Assembly: GCF_905147365.1 (NCBI RefSeq)
Contig: NC_056417.1
Coordinates: forward strand, 952,501-1,016,500
Direction of reading: 5' to 3'
Source: Aricia agestis
Taxonomy: Eukaryota > Arthropoda > Insecta > Lepidoptera > Lycaenidae
Length of the DNA: 64,000 bases
In this document: positions 1 through 11,600 of the stretch, one piece after another
Position numbering within the stretch: the stretch's first letter is position 1
Layout: each line of letters begins with the position of its first letter
The notes under the pieces: generated by a model
Database searches by the model: none
Told to the model about the DNA's origin: nothing
What the model saw: only the letters and a program-made list of their open reading frames with translations
Translations under genes and position numbers: made by a program

Positions 1-335
1 TCTTGACTCGGAGGTCGTGGGTTCGATTCCCGCGTTGGAAACATGTTATTTCCAAGTTTGGTTAGGACAATGCAGGCTGATCACCTGATTGTCTGACAAG
101 TAAGATGATCCATGCGTCGGATGGGCATGTAAAAAGTCGGTCCTGCGCCTGATCTCTCGCCGGTCGTGTCGGTCTTCCGTCCCACTGAGTTATGAGAGTA
201 AAGGAATAGAGAGTGCTCTTGTGTACTGCGCACATACTTGGGCATTATAAAATTACTCCTGCGTAGCTGGCCTGGTTTCAATGAAACCAGCCACTGTCAC
301 CGAAACCGGTGTGGGAGCTATTATTATAACAAAAT
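1..335 (+). mobile_element. tRNA-derived SINE, left end cut by window
   Basis: The first 45 bases carry a pol III B-box-like stretch (ggttcgattcc) inside a tRNA-like context. A SINE body follows, ending in 'ggtgtgggagctattatt'. The A-box half lies outside the window. The same body recurs at 49406-49735, and the tail recurs inverted at 25901-25938. Family membership is inferred from the tRNA-like head and the repeated copies. Confidence 0.7.
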
Positions 336-645
336 CGGTTTGTTCAGCGGTTCGGGCGTGAAGAGATAACAGACGAACGGATACACTTCAGCATTAACAA
401 TATTAGTTCAAACGGATTTAGCCCTGTATCTCGACTAAAATATATTAAATCAACAATAGTCAACACTATTTCTCTACCTGTACTTAGGCGCCTTCTGTCG
501 TAACTTAGCGAAGCCCTAGGGCTGTAGGGGTGCACACAATCTGTCTATTTATAACACCTGCAACGCACAAATAGACTAGAACTTATTCAACGAGAAATAA
601 TTAATAAAGGCACTTAAAAACTGTTTACAGAAGACCGCCTAAAAA

Positions 646-690
646 CGCCTCCGTAGTCCAGTGGTTTAGAGCGTGGCTCTTGACTCGGCC
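646..690 (+). mobile_element. SINE tRNA-like head only
   Basis: This short stretch reads cgcctccgtagtccagtgg then gagcgtggctcttgactcgg, which is the A-box half of the SINE seen at 49406. It breaks off before the B box. It is a truncated copy, not a tRNA gene, because no acceptor stem or B box follows. Confidence 0.6.
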
Positions 691-1256
691 TCTTCGTTTC
701 ATGTTAAATGATGTCCTATCTCATGAAAAGTCAAAAGATTCGACATTTTATGAAATACTAATTTGGTAGTTTGGTAGGAAAACCGGTATTATAGTTACAT
801 TATTTGACATTAAGATAGTAGAATGACTTTAAAGTTTTAATTAATATTATATAAGTAATTAAAACTTTAAAGCCATTAGATATATCTAAATGTTATAAGT
901 AGCTAACTAGTTAGCCGTGTCGGTCTAGTTGTCTACATAAAATAAGTATAAGAAATGATAAAAACAAGTTTCTTTTAGCGCCGTACTCACGATATCGCGG
1001 AAAAGATTTACGTCGCGATCTCTAAAACTACTGAACGGATTCTTCTCTATGATTCGGTACATAAAATGTTTGATAATGTAGTCACAAAATATGGTAAACG
1101 TCTACGTGTAATAGGATTTAAGTGTTGGACATGGCTTCTTTGTATTAAACGCTTGGGTTACTCCAAATTGTTATTCAAACTGTTATAACTATTTTTGAGA
1201 AAGTTCCTTAGTATATTGTGATTGAGTGTACTGTCGGTTCTTGGTGAAAATTCATG
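691..1256. other. AT-rich non-coding stretch
   Basis: No ORF, splice-framed exon or recognisable repeat was found here. Confidence 0.5.
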
Positions 1257-1366
1257 TTGAACACTAATAAAACACAATTTTTGTGCACTTTTTCCACTAC
1301 ATATGCGAATATATAATAATAAAGTGGAAAAATTGCACGAAAAATTGTGTTTTATTAGTGTTCAAT
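1257..1366. repeat. Foldback repeat (imperfect palindrome)
   Basis: Arms 1257-1299 and 1322-1366 are near-perfect reverse complements (core aacactaataaaacacaatt) around a loop of about 22 nt. It has the size and shape of a short MITE. It directly abuts the next foldback element. Confidence 0.7.
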
Positions 1367-1587
1367 AGCTTTGTCCACACTGTGCCTTTTTCTGTTCAAG
1401 GGCATGCGTTATAGCGCAGTCAACAGCGAACGTGCCATGCCCGCGACGCATGCCCTCTGACCGTATCCAAAACTTCAAAAATGACAATATTGGCGTTGCG
1501 TTCCTTGACGCATTCAATTATTGAATGCACCAATATGAAAGATGATGACGAAAATTGAAGATGAAAGTGCACAGTGTGGACATAGCT
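1367..1587. mobile_element. MITE-like element with terminal inverted repeats
   Basis: Ends 'agctttgtccacactgtgc' and 'gcacagtgtggacatagct' are inverted repeats. A second internal inverted pair (agggcatgcgt/acgcatgccct) lies at 1399-1453. No coding capacity. Confidence 0.6.
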
Positions 1588-2169
1588 AAAGTTCCTTAGC
1601 GTTCGAAAAATTGATGAAAAGTGTACAGTCAAAATCTACATAACCGCTGATTCGAATTAGATAGGTGTAAACTTTTAGGTTATTCCTTTCATAGAACATT
1701 TTTATACCCAAAAATTTTATTCGCTGATTTATGTATTTTAAAACACAGAATTTAATAATGACTAACATTCATAACCTACAAAACAAAGAAATAGCTTATA
1801 CGAAGCATTACATTTTACTGTGATCTGAATATTATCGCTGATGTAATTTTAGGTGCTATCTTCATTAGCGGCAATGTTACACGCTTTTTGGGAGTAAAAA
1901 TGTTAAACTTACGTCAGCGACCTGATCGAAAATTCGTAAGACGAAGGGAGAGTAGACCGCCGCGTGTAGGAGTGAAAGTAACATAGCCTCTCTTAAGGCG
2001 GAAACGAATGCAACATAGTTTTTATGACAGTGAAGTTTCGTATCTATGCCCACATGACAATATCATCCATATTCCATGCTGCATTCCAAATCATCCTCGT
2101 AGGTAAACTGGAAGTCTCGAGCTATCTTTTCATACTTATCGAAAACTATGTAGATGACGATGTAGATAC

Positions 2170-2512
2170 GTGGGAGAGCCGTCCTTCGGCACGAATGGAC
2201 CGGCTCGACCGGAGAAATACCACGTTCTCACAGATAACCGGCGTGAAACAGCGCTTGCGCTGAGTTTCGTCGAGTGAGTGAGTTTACCGGAGGCCCAATC
2301 CCCTACCGTATTCCCTCCCCTATTCCCCTCCCTTCCCTACCCTCCCCTATTCCCTTCCCTTCATTACCATCCCCTATTACCCTATTCCCTCTTAAAAGGC
2401 CGGCAACGCAATTGCAGCTCTCCGATGCTGCGAGTGTCCATGGGCGACGGAAGTTGCTTTCCATCAGGTGACTCGTTTGCTGGCTTGCCCCCTAATTTCA
2501 CTTAAAAAAAAA
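2170..2512 (-). mobile_element. Dispersed element, copy 1 (inverted)
   Basis: This copy runs from 'gtgggagagcc' through a pyrimidine-rich stretch of ccctattccc units to 'cttaaaaaaaa'. The same sequence is present on the plus strand at 3142-3448 and 52471-52797, so it is a SINE-like dispersed repeat with a variable gggaa(t)agg internal tract. Proline-rich ORFs across it are products of the C-rich tract and are not called. Confidence 0.75.
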
Positions 2513-3014
2513 TACGCCCACTACTCCGTTGCGCCAAAATTCGTTTACATTCGTTTGTATAAAAAGTATCCTTTCCCGGAACTCAAAGTACCACTCGACC
2601 AACACACAGACGAATGTCAAAGCGTGTTCTCTTACACTTACGCGCGTCGCTGGCAATGCATAAGTGCGAGAGAGCATGATTTGACAGTCGTCTAGTTGGC
2701 TTGGTCGAGTAGTATCTCCATACCTTTCGGCCGAATTGGTTTAGCGGATTGGGCGTTAAGAGGTTTCAGACAGACAGACACACTTTGGCATCTGTAATAT
2801 TAGTATGGATAACCCCAATAGGGCAAAAACCTGTGCATAGGCCGCAGTGCGGGTCATTGATCCTGTCTCTCCCCGGATATCCGGCACGGCCATTTTGGAT
2901 TTATGATCGCCGTGCCCTATATGCTTAATCTCGGACTGAATTATCGCCAGCTGCATTGCGCATTACCGACATAAAAGTATGTATTTGATGCCCAGAAAAG
3001 GCGAAAGGAAGTGA
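2513..3014. other. Intergenic DNA with repeat debris
   Basis: No gene is seen. A piece near 2723-2808 resembles the 3' end of a dispersed element ('ggtttagcggattgggcg' to 'attagtatggat'). Confidence 0.35.
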
Positions 3015-3096
3015 TGCCATGGAATCTGAGAAGAAATGGAATTCTGTAATGTATTGTTGGTATAGAGAATTCCATTTCTTCTCAGATTCCATGGCA
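3015..3096. repeat. Perfect 31-bp inverted repeat with 20-nt loop
   Basis: Arm 3015-3045 (starts tgccatggaatctgag) is the exact reverse complement of 3066-3096, around the loop 3046-3065. No mismatch was found in either arm. It could be a young foldback, a cruciform, or, less likely, a small-RNA precursor. Confidence 0.85.
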
Positions 3097-3141
3097 TAAC
3101 CGCATAACCATGTAACGGAATCTTTGAGCACGATTTTTACC

Positions 3142-3448
3142 TTTTTTTTATATAAAATAAGAGGGCAAACGAGCAAACGGGTCACCTGATGGTAAACAAT
3201 TTTCGTCGCTCATGGACACTCGCAACATCAGAAGAGCTGCAGGTGCGTTGCCGGCCTTTTAAGAGGGAATAGGGTAATAGGGTACGAGAGGGAAGGGAAG
3301 GGAATAAGCTGATAGGAAATTGGGCCTCCGGTAAACTCACTCACTCGGCGAAACACAGCGCAAGCCCTATTTCACGCCGGTTTTCTGTGAGCCCGTGGTA
3401 TTTCTCTGGTCAAGCTGGCCCATTCGTGCCGAAGCATGGCTCTCCCAC
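3142..3448 (+). mobile_element. Dispersed element, copy 2
   Basis: Plus-strand copy of the 2170-2512 element. It begins with a T-rich/ATAAAA run, carries the gaagggaagggaa tract, and ends at 'catggctctcccac'. Together with copy 1 it forms a widely spaced inverted pair. Confidence 0.75.
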
Positions 3449-5005
3449 GGTAAATCTATCTCCAGTAGTCTCATTAATGCGAAATTTTGCATACTAAGTA
3501 TTAAAAGCTAATGACAATGCGATAATTTGTTAAATTTTTTGTAAAAATTGTTGTTAATATGGTTTCAATGCAGCATAAATAAAATAAAAATAGCAAATAG
3601 TATTCTGATAAAATATGGGAAATCAGAGAATTGGAGTTTTCAGATATGTAGTCTATCAAGCCATAGGCTAGTTCTGTCTGTAAGTCTGTCCGTATGTAAC
3701 AGCCACGTTTTTATAATTTAGATTTTAATATAAGTAAAAGATGTTTAATATAATTAAAAGATTCATGAATTTTTGTGTAAAGAACTAAAAATAACATGCA
3801 GACAGACACTTTATTTTTAAACTATTTTCATCTCATTAAAAAAAATTAATGTGTTAATCTCATTAAAAAAATTTAATGGGGGGAGTCGGTTAAGCCTCGG
3901 TGGGATGTGGCATACTAGAGGCCACGTCTCTATAAAATGCCGAGTAAGAGCTACAGCGTAAGTCCAAGTGTGCAGAGTTGGACTAATACTTAACCCCACT
4001 TAAACATAAGGAAGACAGACACATCACAAAAAAAGCACAACCACATGCTAAAGATAACCTACTCAATTATAATCATAATATAAAAGTAACCACCCCCAGC
4101 ACACCTCTCGAAGAATGCTTCAATAAAGAAAATAACTTATACCCTGGTAGACCTGGTAGAGTAATATTGTAACAAAATCTTCTGTCATTTTATGAATACA
4201 GCATAATATTTTAAAGTTTTAACTAAAATGTGGTCTGTTTAGAACCAACATTAGGTATGACTTAGAAAGAAATACATTATTTATATGGAACGCACGCGAC
4301 AAAAGTAACCAAAGCAGAGGCTTTTAGTCCAATAACAAAGAGATTTCAAAGCACTCTTATGTAATGAAATGAAAAGTTAATCTCGCATAGGTACATTAGT
4401 GGTACATAACCAATACGAATTATTTGTAAATGTCATGGTGTGATGTGGGTGTGATAAAAAAAATACTCACCAAATCGCTGTGACACTCTGGACAGTGCTA
4501 GAAAACTGCTCGGACCATTGCAGAACTCGGGTAAAACATTAAACACTCAACAATATAATATTATAAACGACGTCTTATATCAAACAAATATTCCTTGTAA
4601 AGTCTAAAAGGTAGGCACTGATTTCGATTACTGAGAAATGAGGATAACCTATTGTTACACTAAAACAAACTCTTATTTATTTTATGCGAATAATAATCAG
4701 ATAATTCGCGAAAAAGCTATGCAATTTAAGAAAATAAACACGATTACTTTCTAGAATCTAGATCAACTACATAGCAAAACACAAGCTGGCAGCAGCTGGT
4801 CTCGGTGCTTAAATTCGAGGCAGGCAGGCAGCTTTTCTGAAATTCGATTGGTCGCTATTGGTCAACCGTCAATGGTCGCAAGATCAAATGTCACTTGCTG
4901 ACATTTCCTTCCCCGTCGTCTTCGAAAAATCTTTGAAGATATATTTTACCAGTCTAAAACATTTTGGTTGAATTCAAAAAAAAATATTTTCCTACCAAAT
5001 TTATA
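3449..5005. other. Intergenic, no confident gene
   Basis: AT-rich. A minus-strand GTGAGT-type donor at 4465-4470, and two ATTGG (inverted CCAAT) motifs near 4845-4865, could mark the 5' end of a leftward transcript. No coding exon was found to support one. Confidence 0.4.
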
Positions 5006-5340
5006 GTCTGTCAAGAAAGTAAAGAAATTAAAAAGTGGCAACATCATAGCGGCATCCCCAAGCACTGACCTCCATTACACAAGTACGCAATAAGATGAAA
5101 TTCGATTAAATTAAACGTGCCTGCAAACCCTATAAATTTTTATAGTACTCTGCTATCGAAAATATTAATAATATCGCGACTAATCACAATACAGTTAATC
5201 GCAATTTAACTGGAACTAAGCGTACTTGTTTAATGGAGATCAGTGTCCCAAAGTTTCAAATCAATATAAGAAAAAAGGGATGACACTACGATGTTGCCAC
5301 TTTTTAATTTCTTCACTTTCTAGACAGATTACATATCTCT
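5006..5340. mobile_element. MITE with gtctgtcaagaaagt ends, carrying a nested MITE
   Basis: The outer ends are gtctgtcaagaaagt and actttctagacaga, followed inward by a conserved ttaaaaagtggcaac pair. Nested at 5065-5243 is a degenerate copy of the ctgacctccatt...atggaggtcag element present in full at 48566-48910. Related outer elements occur at 6705-6856, 49800-49893 and 50592-50803. Confidence 0.75.
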
Positions 5341-6255
5341 TTTGCCCAGTTTGAACTTTGAACGAATTTACCTAAACTCCGATTTTTAATTCAAAATCAA
5401 AAAAAAATACTACAATATTGCCACTGCAATAAAATATTTGTGCAACAGTATATTACTTTTTTCTAAAAAACAAGGCTTAGATAATTTAATTATTAATAAT
5501 TTTAATCAGATGATTTAAATAAGTAACCTGAGTTATTTTATTTTACATAAATACAAAACGCCGTGATAAAATCATAAACATTCGTAATTTTTGGTAGTAT
5601 ACCTGGTATTTTACTGGTATCACTTCAGGTATTCATAACATTTGGTGCAATAATTTACAGGCTAAAGTAACATACTTAATATAATATAAATAATTAAATA
5701 TACATGTACCTAATTTACAAAATAGCAGAAAAATTGTGTGTAGCTCGCATTATGGTCGTAACTTATCACTGCCATTTTTTTTCGGTCATGACACCATGAT
5801 ATTGTTTATCCTGTCATATTATCCTTAGTATTAAAATGATAAAATTATGTCTTATATTATGTTTTACAGCAGCATTTGTCCTATGCTGTAAAGTGTAAAG
5901 TGTAAACTATGTAAGTGCGAGAGGGACGAATGCTATTCAAACATAAAAGACGTCCTATTTAGACTAAGATGTAAGAGTGTCATCTGGGTTCTAGTAAAAA
6001 CCATTAATTTTAATATAAAAGCTTGTATCAATAAGGATTATTTGACAAAAACCTTGTTTAATCATTATGTTGACCAGTAATGCCGATAATAAATAAAGTA
6101 ACATAGGTATTGCAAAAAGGTTGACGAAACCTGAAATATTCACTTGACAATGACATTTATGTCACTTTGACACCTTTGACAGTGACATACTGTCGTAGCT
6201 TTTTTGATCTTGAATCAAAAATCGGAGTTTAGTTGGCACTTGGCATGGAGCTAAT
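5341..6255. other. AT-rich intergenic DNA
   Basis: No gene or clear repeat was recognised. Confidence 0.4.
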
Positions 6256-6512
6256 ACAAGGTGTAACAAAAATAAGTGATAATACTTTAGGGTGTGTATG
6301 TGTTTCTTGTAGATAGTTCACTTTGAAAGTAGCAGCGCTGAAAGACCAGATTTTTTTTTCACTTTTGTATGGGGAAACTCGTGACGCTCGGGCCCTTGCC
6401 CATACAAAAGTGAAAAAAAATCGTTTTTCAGAGCTGCTACTTTCACAGTGAACTCTCTATAAGGTACACACCCTAAAGTATTATCACTTACTTTTGTTAC
6501 ACACTGTATAGT
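6256..6512. repeat. Foldback repeat, copy 1
   Basis: Left arm (gtgtaacaaaaataagtgat...) and right arm (...atcacttacttttgttacac) are inverted repeats across most of the length, including cacttttgtatgggg/cccatacaaaagtg in the centre. A second copy lies at 54937-55204 in an intron of the second unknown gene. Confidence 0.8.
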
Positions 6513-6704
6513 AGTATAATTATTAGCTCCGTGGCACTTGGCACCCAACTCTCGTTTACCCGGCCCCAGAACGATTTTTGTAGTGAATTGTGATATTATT
6601 ATTATGTTTTCTACGTTGGATCAAAAGATGAAAAAACTTCTAACGCAAGTTTCATTGAACCTGTAGATAGACTACTACAAACAGTACAAAGATGGTACAA
6701 AGTA

Positions 6705-6856
6705 CAATCTGTCAAGAAAGTGAAGAAATTAAAGAGTAGCAATTTAGCAATCATAGACATAATATATAATGGTAGCAATATCGTAGTGTCATCCCTTTTT
6801 TCATAGATTGATTTGAAAGTGTTTGTTTGAGTTGAAAAAACTTTCTTGACAGACTA
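6705..6856. mobile_element. MITE of the gtctgtcaagaaagt family
   Basis: Terminal ends atctgtcaagaaagt and actttcttgacaga are inverted. The element lies about 350 bp before the survivin ATG. Internal sequence includes 'gtagtgtcatcccttttt', shared with the copies at 5006-5340 and 49800. Confidence 0.7.
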
Positions 6857-7203
6857 TTCAATGGCGCTGAATTTGCGCTCAAAATAATGAATAAGTTTGC
6901 AAAACAAAAATTGTTTTTTTTTTACTGGCAAAAAAATATTTTATTGGAAAAGAGGAAGTCAAATGTCAATTGGCAGCTGTCATTTGTCAGTTTGTGGATG
7001 TCACTTGGGATTGTGAACGTTCAATGAACGTTATTTTGAAATTGTGTTTTCGTTCTTTTTTTTCGTAATTTGTGAGATTTTATTTCACATTTTATTTAAA
7101 TTGTGACTAAAATATTATATTTAATTGACTGTTAAACTATCTGCATATTAGTGCAAAACGTTTTACAATAAACACTCCTCATCAAGTCCTCATCTTCAAA
7201 ATT

Positions 7204-7844
7204 ATGGAACGACCATCATTATTCCTAGTCGAAGAGAGAATAAAGACATTTAAAAATTGGCCGTTCAGTGACAAAAACAAATGTAACGTGCAGAATATTG
7301 CTGAGGCGGGATTCTATTCTGTAGCTACGGGCGAGGATGACGCGGACGCTGCCAAGTGTTTTCTCTGTGGAAAGGAATTGGACGGCTGGGAGGCCCATGA
7401 CGACCCTTGGGCAGAGCACAAGAGCCATGCCGCTAAGTGCGCCTTCGTTCAGCTAGGGAAGAAGGAAGATGAACTACTGGTGAGAAAAAGTTTGAATCTC
7501 ATACGTGTCAAGTACACTCTGGTCTTTGACATAGGTACTTACGCAATGTTTTTTTTTATACAATAATTTTAATTTAGGCTACAAAAACAAGGGCTTTACG
7601 TCTTATGTAATTCAGTGTAAAGTTGTAGTATCTTGTGTAAGTCATTAAAATTCACTGTTTTTGAGTGTTCTTGCGGGTCTGTGAATGACCATTTATTTAC
7701 ACAACTCCTTTTTAGCTTTCAGAATTCCTGTCTGTCCTGAAACAGTACATGATAAATGAGACAAAACGGATTGCAGAAGTTATACATGAAAAGATTGATG
7801 AGAAGGCGAAGAGTGTAAGAAGAAAATGCATGGCTAAGAAATGA
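7204..7844 (+). CDS. BIRC5: Survivin/deterin-type BIR-domain protein
   Basis: Two coding exons, 7204-7479 and 7716-7844, joined in phase 0 by a GTGAGA donor and a TTTTTAG acceptor, give 134 aa. The next AG downstream would shift frame into an early stop, which fixes the acceptor. Residues about 12-82 form one BIR domain with the zinc ligands in CX2CX16HX6C spacing (C52, C55, H72, C79), plus the AEAGFY and GWE..DDPW signatures. The C-terminal exon is a charged helix (residues 93-134, ending KSVRRKCMAKK), matching survivin's dimer/INCENP-binding helix; human survivin is 142 aa. By family knowledge it serves the chromosomal passenger complex in mitosis and cytokinesis. There is no RING or second BIR, so it is not an IAP of the XIAP type. 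The 120-aa ORF that reads into the intron is a read-through artefact. Confidence 0.95.
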
Positions 7845-7962
7845 TTTGAGAAGAAGCTTTAAATTATGGTATTTCAATTTAGGGAACTTGTATATAACTC
7901 GTTTATCATAATTGTTTAATGAATCATCTGCGCCTTCAGCTCAATTTATATTTTTAAATTGT

Positions 7963-7990
7963 AATAAACAAAAATGTACCTTAAAATAAA
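7963..7990 (+). terminator. Probable polyadenylation signals of BIRC5
   Basis: Two AATAAA hexamers (7963-7968 and 7985-7990) lie 119 and 141 bases past the stop, with T-rich sequence following. Confidence 0.5.
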
Positions 7991-8513
7991 TGAGGAGCTA
8001 GCAAATAAAACTGGACAAGTCCACCAGAGTGCGTTTTAAGATTTTTTTTTTTCAAATCGTCTTCTCTTGACCCATCTGCGTCAATCCATTTTAATATTTT
8101 CAATCAAAATCATTTAAAACGGCTTTAAAAAGTCAATTTTCAAACAAAACCGGATTAGTTCAGTAGTAGTAGTAATAGTTGATAACTAGTTTTTTAGCCA
8201 CTGTAATTTTTTTTCTCATGGACTAATCCAGTTCTGTTTGCCAGCTCCTCAAATGACTTAATATTGTTTAAACACCAACTATAGTGACGCCACTAGATGG
8301 CAACAAGTTAAGTGTGTTCAAAGCTTTCAATAAAATATTATGATCTAAATTAGTATTGTTTTTGCCTTTGGCAGAATTAAAATTGTAAAATAATTGATAA
8401 TGTAATAAAATTGTCTTTTTATACACAAGTTCTGTTTTATTTGATTTTTTAGTGCAAAATGTGTTTTTGTTATGAAATAAGAATTAAAATTAATCATACC
8501 TAATTTTTAGTCT
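7991..8513. other. Intergenic spacer between BIRC5 and CFAP52
   Basis: AT-rich. No gene or clear repeat is seen. The spacer leads into the CFAP52 promoter region. Confidence 0.4.
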
Positions 8514-8527
8514 GTTGTAAACGCAAC
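8514..8527. promoter_or_regulatory. RFX X-box-like palindrome
   Basis: The sequence GTTGTAAACGCAAC has GTTG and CAAC half-sites six bases apart, the spacing of the RFX X-box. It sits about 100 bp upstream of the CFAP52 ATG. RFX factors are known to drive ciliary genes through proximal X-boxes, so position and gene identity agree. Binding itself is inferred. Confidence 0.55.
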
Positions 8528-8628
8528 AAGTGTGTTGCTTAGTTACAAACAAATATTATGTCAACAAAAGGACAATAATTTCGTATAGCTGTTTATTAGG
8601 TAGACAATTTTATAAATTACAATTAATA

Positions 8629-11600
8629 ATGGATGTGAAGAATTTGGAGCCTTATGCTATAATTGGCTTTGATGGTAAGCATTCAAAATTTTGTAAGATT
8701 TATGTAGTATACAATATAGCCCATTACTTAGCAGTTACCTTTAGCCCAGTTACCATACTAAAACCACCACTCATTTCACAGGCATGAATATTTAGTTACA
8801 GAAAACATTTTCTTCAATTTTCACTTTAATCTCCCAAAAAAACAAATATTAAGCATAGACTTATGTAGAGCGTCCCCCTACATAATCATAAAATAATAGA
8901 GTAAATTGTAAACTTTTTGCGTTAGGTGTTGTGATTCAGAGGTAGATAATTAAAGAGAAAAGTAGCAATAGGCGAATGTCAATTCCTGAACAACTATTTG
9001 ATAAATATACGCAGTAGCACAGCATTTATTATTTGCTAGAGCAATGTCGTCATATTTTCTCAGGTTCTGTACTAAAAGGTCTGAAGATTCATCCAGACGG
9101 TCAGCATGTGGTCTACCCTATGGGTAACAAGGTCTGCATTCAGGAGTGGAAGAGTAAGAAGATGAGTTTCCTCAGCGGACATACCAACAGCGTGTCGACG
9201 CTAGCTATATCACCTAAAGGAACATACATAGGCTCAGGCCAGATTAACCACATTGGTTTCAAAGCGTCGGCGAAACTGTGGGACTTTAAGAGAAAGTCGA
9301 TGATTGGAACCCATGAGCTACATAAGGTAAGATGACTTCTTGAGTAGTTTAAATTGGCATAAGTAAATTTTATAGTTTCTGTACAAAATGGTCCCTAAAG
9401 GCGAGAACGCACTTAATCTACACTACACCTGACGTTTTACAAGTGTTGCGTAGTGCGATCTCACCTTTAGGAAGAGAACTCAGTACCCTATCGTCATAGT
9501 AAACCCGCTTGTTTTTACCATTATTTGCCACTAGGGGCGCTAATGTCCATTCGAGTTGTGTACGTCCGGTACTTACGGCAGAGGCGGCCTTAGCCTTGGC
9601 CTTCTTGCAGGGGCCTCGCGTCAAACAAATTAAAATAAAAACACATACATTCGCATCAAAGTAATACAAAAGGCCTCTCATAGACCTGCCGCCCGAGGCC
9701 TCGCAAAGACCTGTCACCCGGGGCCTCACAATGGGTAAGGCAGCCACTGCCTCACGGTTAAAAGTTCTCACGCTGATGTATTGAATTTTTCTTTTCAGGT
9801 CCGAGTCGAAGCTCTCTCCTTCACATCGGACGAGCGCTACATGATCACCTTGGGCGGTCGCGATGATGGCACTGTAGTTATATGGGACTGCGTCTCCGGC
9901 GCCGCCACGGGGACCGCAGCAGCTACCAAGCTGACGACGGGCGACGCGGTCACGGTCACGCCGCTGCTGCTGCGGCACAACTCATTCGTGACCGCCGGGG
10001 ATTGTAAGTGCATGCTTGCTTAGTAGTCTTGGTAGGTACAGACAGACCTACCTATCTTTATCTCTGAAAGCATTATAGTCAATAATTAGTAACTTATGTT
10101 TAGCCAGTACTTTTGAAAGTGAAAGATCTACCTGCCTCTGATAGGAAAGCACAAACACACATTTCCTTAACAAAATCTTTAAATATTCTATGCTGAAAAA
10201 GCATACGGAAAGTTTCTACTTAAATGTCTTATGGTGAGACCACAGTACGCTGCAGCAGCGCGGCGCGACAATTCACGTTCTATAGTACCTATCGTCTACT
10301 GACAAGTGACGTGTCGCTTGGTGCCGCTGCGTCACGTTTCCAAACAAAGAAAATTTTGTCATGGAAAACAGCGTTGTTCCGCGAAGTTAACGTTCAGACC
10401 TCAGTGCGGATTTATCTTATAGTAGATTCGCACAGGTAGTCTTACAATCTGTTGAGCCCAAAGAGGCAGCGGCGGGGGGGCTGCGGTCGTGTATCTCGCG
10501 TTTCCCGTAGTCCCACCTTCAGGAGCAGGAACACCGTTGGGGTTTTAGTGGGTAGTCCCGGGTGCGGATGTTACGTCCGCCCCGGGGAGTCCCACATAAT
10601 ATACCTCGGTGATCCTCCCCAGGCCCCGGCGATGCGAAAAAAAAGGTAGTCTTACGATTTTACGACTACGAGATAAAACACTGAAAACATCATACTCAAA
10701 TAGGTCATTTCTTATTAAAGTGTCTTACCACCATCATGTTGTTTTCAGCGAACCTCCGCATCTGGAACATCAGGTCTGACAGCAAGAGTCTGGACGTGGT
10801 CGACGTGTCGCTGGGCAAGCTGCGTCGCTCCGTGCGCTGCGTCGCCGTCAATATAGACGACACGTTCGGATATGCTGGTACCACGTGAGTATGGAAACTT
10901 ATTCTGACTGACTGCATCTAACCCATCAAGCCCTATAAGCTCACCGGTGAGCGAGACACAATAGAATAACAATAATAATAATAATAGTTTATTGTCTCAG
11001 TATATACATAATAAGGAAATTCTACAAGACAAAAGACAGATACAGAGTGTTACAATAATAAGATGCACAACCCCTACACTAAGAGTCTTGTGCTGTAGGG
11101 GTTGACTAAATTAAATGTACATAATAATTGGATATATTATAAAGATGACAGAGAGAGGGCTTAAGGTAAGTATATTTACTGATTACTAATAGATTTCCAA
11201 GAATCCACGATCGAAGGACTAAATTGTAAAAGATGTAGAAATTTTGCTTAATAGTGTATCTGATAGCAATTCGAAAGTGTTAAAAACATTTGAAAGAAAC
11301 TCCGTATCAGCTATCGGCCGCATTCAGGGAGATTTTCTATTTAACTTTAATTTCATGAGGATTTTGACACCATCTCTAAATAAACAATGACTATAAAATC
11401 TTTTTCAAATTTAACTTTAGTGATCATCAGTCTGGCTCGAAGGATTAAAAGCAACTATCTCTTAAAGTAAACATAACTTATTTCAGATCAGGCGACCTGA
11501 TAAAGTTCTCTATCAACTTCCCCGCGGACCCGTCAGTGGGCGTGGGTGACTGCAAGCCCACGTTGCTCGGCTGTCAGGCCAAATGCGGACCCTGGAGAAA

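Noticed and set aside
646..690. tRNA gene
   Set aside because: Only an A-box half is present, as part of a SINE head.
2274..2505. Proline-rich ORFs
   Set aside because: They translate the C/T-rich tract of a dispersed repeat that recurs at 3.3 and 52.6 kb.
4471..4900. Possible first exon of a leftward gene (minus-strand GTGAGT donor, CCAAT-like motifs)
   Set aside because: No open frame of note, and no downstream coding exon found between 1 and 4470.
9418..9978. 186-aa minus-strand ORF
   Set aside because: It lies antisense over CFAP52 exon 3 and a repeat-filled intron, with no family resemblance. Exon GC content explains its openness.
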